DNA of 64,000 nt from Microcebus murinus (lineage: Eukaryota > Chordata > Mammalia > Primates > Cheirogaleidae). Under the pieces are notes generated by a model that saw nothing but the letters and a program-made list of their open reading frames with translations, was not told where the DNA came from and did not search any database. Shown here piece by piece: positions 61,001 through 64,000 of this stretch (within the stretch, counting starts at the first letter, position 1; every line of letters starts with the position of its first letter). Location of the stretch: the NCBI RefSeq assembly GCF_040939455.1, contig NC_134117.1, positions 53,207,001-53,271,000 on the forward strand. Direction: 5' to 3'. Made by a program: the position numbers and the translations under genes.

Positions 61001-63519
61001 ACACCTGAACGCTCTGTGTACCTGAGATGGAGGGCAAGAGGGTGGCTCGGCGCCTGGCTCGGCCAGGGAGCCTCGGAGCTGGCCCCGTCTGGGCAGAGCC
61101 AAGGGGGAGCGGGCTGAGAGGGTGTGGGGTGGGGGTGTGGGTGCCTCAGCCCAGGCTGAGGGAGGACAGTTTGGTGGGAGTGAGCCCCCCCTGTCTAGGC
61201 CACCACACACTCTCTGGGTCAGCAGAGGCTCCTTCCTCTCTGACCCACCTCCTCACCTGTGACCTGGGGTAGTGATTCTGCCCTGCTCCTGCCTCCCGGG
61301 CCCATGGGGAGTGGAGTGAGGGGTCCCAGCTGAGCCCAAGTGTCTGAGGACCCCCGTTCCTGCTTTCCCATGTGTGGGGCGGGGCTGCGAGGGAAGGAAG
61401 TGATCATGGCTTCTTAGCCATCAGCACCGAAGGTGAGGGCGTGACCTGTGTGTGGGGCTCCTCCCCCAAGGAAGCCACAGGATACAAGGGACCTTGCATG
61501 GTTGCTGAGCAAGGGCAGGTCTCAAGTCGTTCGGAGGCAGGGTCTCAGGGGGGTGACCTGCTGGCTTCGCTCAGCCTGGGCTCTGCAGACTGACCTGCCC
61601 TCCTGCCTGGGTCTCACCTGGCCTCCCACCTGGGTCTCACCTGCCCTCCCACCTGGGTCTTAGCCCAGTGGAGCCTGTGGGTAGGGGAGGATTTCAGGCA
61701 TCTGCTATGGGCTGCTGGAGGTGTTGGAGGTGATGTCTTGGGTGAGACTCTGTGACAGATCCCAGTAGGTTGGAGGACCTGGCAGACTGGCTCCTCTTGT
61801 CCTACTCCTAGAAATCTTTCTAAACATTAGGGCAGGGCGGAGAGTTGAAGAACGGCCATGGCGGTTTGGGGTGTCAGGGGCAAGGCTCACGGGAGACGGC
61901 TGCTTAGAACTGGGGCATGCTTTGGGGCCAGGCCCCTGCCCTCTGTAGGGGGGCCCTTCTGTCTGCCACCTGGCAGGACTGCCCTCTGCCCTCTGTTCCA
62001 GTCAGGGGTGAGCAGGGCCCTCACCCAGCAAAGCCAGAGGACGGAGGAGAAACAGCTTCTGCCCAAGGTCTGGGTGCTCATTTCTGGGTCACATCTCCCT
62101 GGGGGCCAGAACAGTTGACCCTCCAGACCTTAGTCTTTCGTGGCCTCTGTGTACCCTCAAAGTTGCCCTGGCCCCAGCTTTCCCTGCCTGCCTCTCTGGG
62201 CTCCTGCCTGCTGGGTCCGAGGGCAGGGGTGGGCTGGGCTGGGGCCGTGGCTCATGTCTCTGCCATGCTGACGGGTGCGGGTCCCTGTTCGGGCCTCTTC
62301 CTCCTCTGAACCACCGTTTCTGCAATTGCAAAGTGGCAGTAAACTCCCTCTCCTGGCAAGCCAGGGTGCTGGGGTAGGATTGAGGTGGCAACGTGTCTCC
62401 AGGGTCCCCGGGACCCTCTCTTTACTATTGCTCGGCCAGAGACAGCCTCCCATGGTCGGGTCTGCGAGTGTCACCAGGCTGTGACAGATGGCCCACCTGA
62501 CCCACTAGCCATAACAGGTTACCGAAGAATTTCCACAGGCCGGGGCACCTGAGTAAAATGAAGAAATGGGATTCAGCCAACAGAAACGTTAACTCTGCCA
62601 TCCAAGTACTAAAGGTCAATTGTTCGAGCATCAACTCGAAGGAAGTTCACGCAAAATCTCCTTGAACTTTGGTTGACTTCACACACACACGGATAGTGTG
62701 AGCAGCAGCTGCCAAAGCTCTGGTACGAGCTCCTGCTTCATCGCCTGGTGGCGTCTGTCCTGCTCTGCTCAGACCACAGCAAAAGGGGCCTTGCTCCCGG
62801 AGGGATGCTGACAAATTGCCATGTGTCCCCTGGAGAGGAGTGCATGGTGCCCAGGCCAGGGGCCAGGCGCGAGGCAGGATGGTGACCGAACTCGGGAGAT
62901 GGGCTTGGAGGGAGCACGACGGCTGTCCTCAATCGTGCGTAGGTAGGTCTGTCCCTGGGAAGAGGAATTCCACCTGTTCCAGGTGATTCCTGAAGGTGGA
63001 GCTGGCTCCCGAGGTGGGAAGGGCCAGGAGGCAATTTCAGCTCAAATGAGGAAGAAGTTTCCGGGTTACCACTGTCCCCTAGTGGCTGCTGGAGGCGCAG
63101 GGGCAGGAGTCAGGGTCTCAGCGCCGGCAGGAATGTAAGCGAAGGGTGGCGCTTCCTCACCTGTCTTGCACATCCGAGGTAACTGAAGAGCATTTGGTCC
63201 AAAGGGTTCCCAAGAAACGCGTGACTGGTCCCCGCACTTGAGGGCTGACGGTGTCGTCTGGGAGAATTGACTCAGGCCGGACACGAAGTGGGAGCCACGG
63301 CAAGGGGATGGCAAGATGTCTCAGGTCCGTCCCAGGTCTTTGGCAGAAGTTGGTCTTGGTTAAGGCTGCCCTGCAGTGGCACAGGGAGCCGCTGTCCTTA
63401 GAGGAACGGAACTGACACCAGATGACCTTGGGCAGGGGACGTGGCGGAGGGACTCCAGTGCCGGCTGTGAGGAGGGGGTTGGGTGTGAGCACACGACCTC
63501 TGCGGTTCCTCTGAGTCCG
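58034..63519. other. GC-rich intergenic sequence
   Basis: This contains CA-rich low-complexity DNA at about 59007-59180, MIR traces (about 59520-59600 antisense; 62280-62360 sense) and a 23-bp minisatellite at 61593-61661. Overlapping open frames on both strands up to 227 codons carry no recognisable domain, and I do not accept them as genes. Confidence 0.5.
61593..61661. repeat. 23-bp minisatellite, three units
   Basis: Units begin at 61593, 61616 and 61639 and read ACCTGCCCTCC(T/C)(G/A)CCTGGGTCTC with one to three differences. Confidence 0.92.
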
Positions 63520-63665
63520 GAGTTCCTTGGCAGAGAGAAACCCCGGCAGAACTCCGAGCGGCACACAAGGTTACCGAGGACGGAGCCGAGCGCCGAATAT
63601 AGCCGGCGGGAGGAAGGCGGCAGCGGGCGCGGGGAAAGTAGGTCCTCGGAACAAATGAGGTGGGG
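63520..63665. promoter_or_regulatory. Short CpG cluster, possible distal promoter or enhancer
   Basis: CpG is dense in a short stretch (AACTCCGAGCGGC, ACCGAGGACGGAGCCGAGCG, CCGGCGGGAGG, GCGGGCGCGGGG). It is followed by ordinary sequence and is not linked to a recognised gene. It lacks a TATA box or an obvious open frame. Confidence 0.3.
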
Positions 63666-64000
63666 CACGAAATTAACGAGGCTGGGAAAGGGCTGAGCTC
63701 AGGGACTCGTTTTTAAAAACTGTCTTTTACCAAGAAAAATGAGGAAAAGAAATTTGGTCAATGGAGGAATAATGGAGACCATAAACGTAGCTGTTGGCTG
63801 ATGGCCAATTGGCCAGGGAGAGGGGCCTCGTGGAGCACAAGGAAGGGAGGAAGATCAGCAGGTCTGGGGTGACCCCTGCGTGCCAGACTGGAGTTGGCTG
63901 ATGGAAGGCTGGTGACAGCAACTGCCCATGCCTCGAAGGCTCCCAGGCTCCAGCCATTTAGCCGGGCCATTCTGTCCCCCCACTCAGGCACCGTGCCCTG
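63666..64000. other. Intergenic sequence to window end
   Basis: I recognise nothing in this last stretch. Confidence 0.5.

Noticed and set aside
62570..62660. Possible tRNA-like T-arm (GGTCAATTGTTCGAGCATC)
   Set aside because: I could not form acceptor, D and anticodon stems around it, so there is no tRNA gene.
63072..63085. CTCF-like motif on the minus strand
   Set aside because: CCACTAGGGGACAG has an A at an otherwise constant G position, so it is too weak to list as a feature.

Overview
The window is nuclear DNA from a primate, most likely a strepsirrhine (lemur or loris group). It carries 7SL-derived dimeric Alu elements. Two of them (1375-1698 and 46322-46656) have the strepsirrhine-type right arm, with a GACGCCACGGCACTCACTC segment and a linker reading GAAATTAATTGGCCAACT, and each is flanked by a perfect target-site duplication. 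Old L1, MIR, L2, MaLR, MLT2 and hAT/Charlie repeats complete a typical placental landscape. The species was inferred from these signatures only; no search was run.

Only two protein-coding genes can be supported, both in the first 14.6 kb and arranged tail to tail. At 594-8030 on the + strand lie the last four coding exons and long 3' UTR of SGPL1 (sphingosine-1-phosphate lyase). The four exons join in frame into 215 residues, corresponding to human residues 354-568, and begin right after the PLP-binding lysine codon. At about 9870-14450 on the - strand is a complete four-exon PCBD1 (pterin-4a-carbinolamine dehydratase / DCoH, 104 aa), whose first exon codes only for the initiator methionine and lies in a CpG island. 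The same SGPL1-PCBD1 order is found in human 10q22. A 1.8 kb gap with an MLT2 LTR and a Tigger-like fragment separates the two 3' ends.

From 14.6 to 64 kb I found no convincing gene. By synteny this is the proximal part of the large PCBD1-UNC5B intergenic interval. From 15.0 to 27.5 kb it is dense with old, nested repeats: two antisense L1 blocks, a MaLR LTR plus internal sequence broken by other insertions, L1 3' ends, MER20, and an hAT element holding an Alu piece. From 28 to 64 kb it is GC-rich, largely non-repetitive sequence sprinkled with MIR fragments, simple repeats, CTCF-like motifs and a few AT-rich patches that may be conserved enhancers. The many long open frames here come from high GC content or from microsatellites, and I reject them as genes.

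I found no previously undescribed gene system. The items most worth a second look are an approximately 400 bp Tc1/mariner-like element with TA-flanked inverted ends (46674-47073), a near-palindromic hAT-type MITE inside the SGPL1 3' UTR (7453-7653), a strong CTCF motif in the same UTR (6878-6891), a perfect 19-bp tandem duplication in the PCBD1 promoter/5' UTR, and a local duplication at about 30.0 and 31.6 kb.
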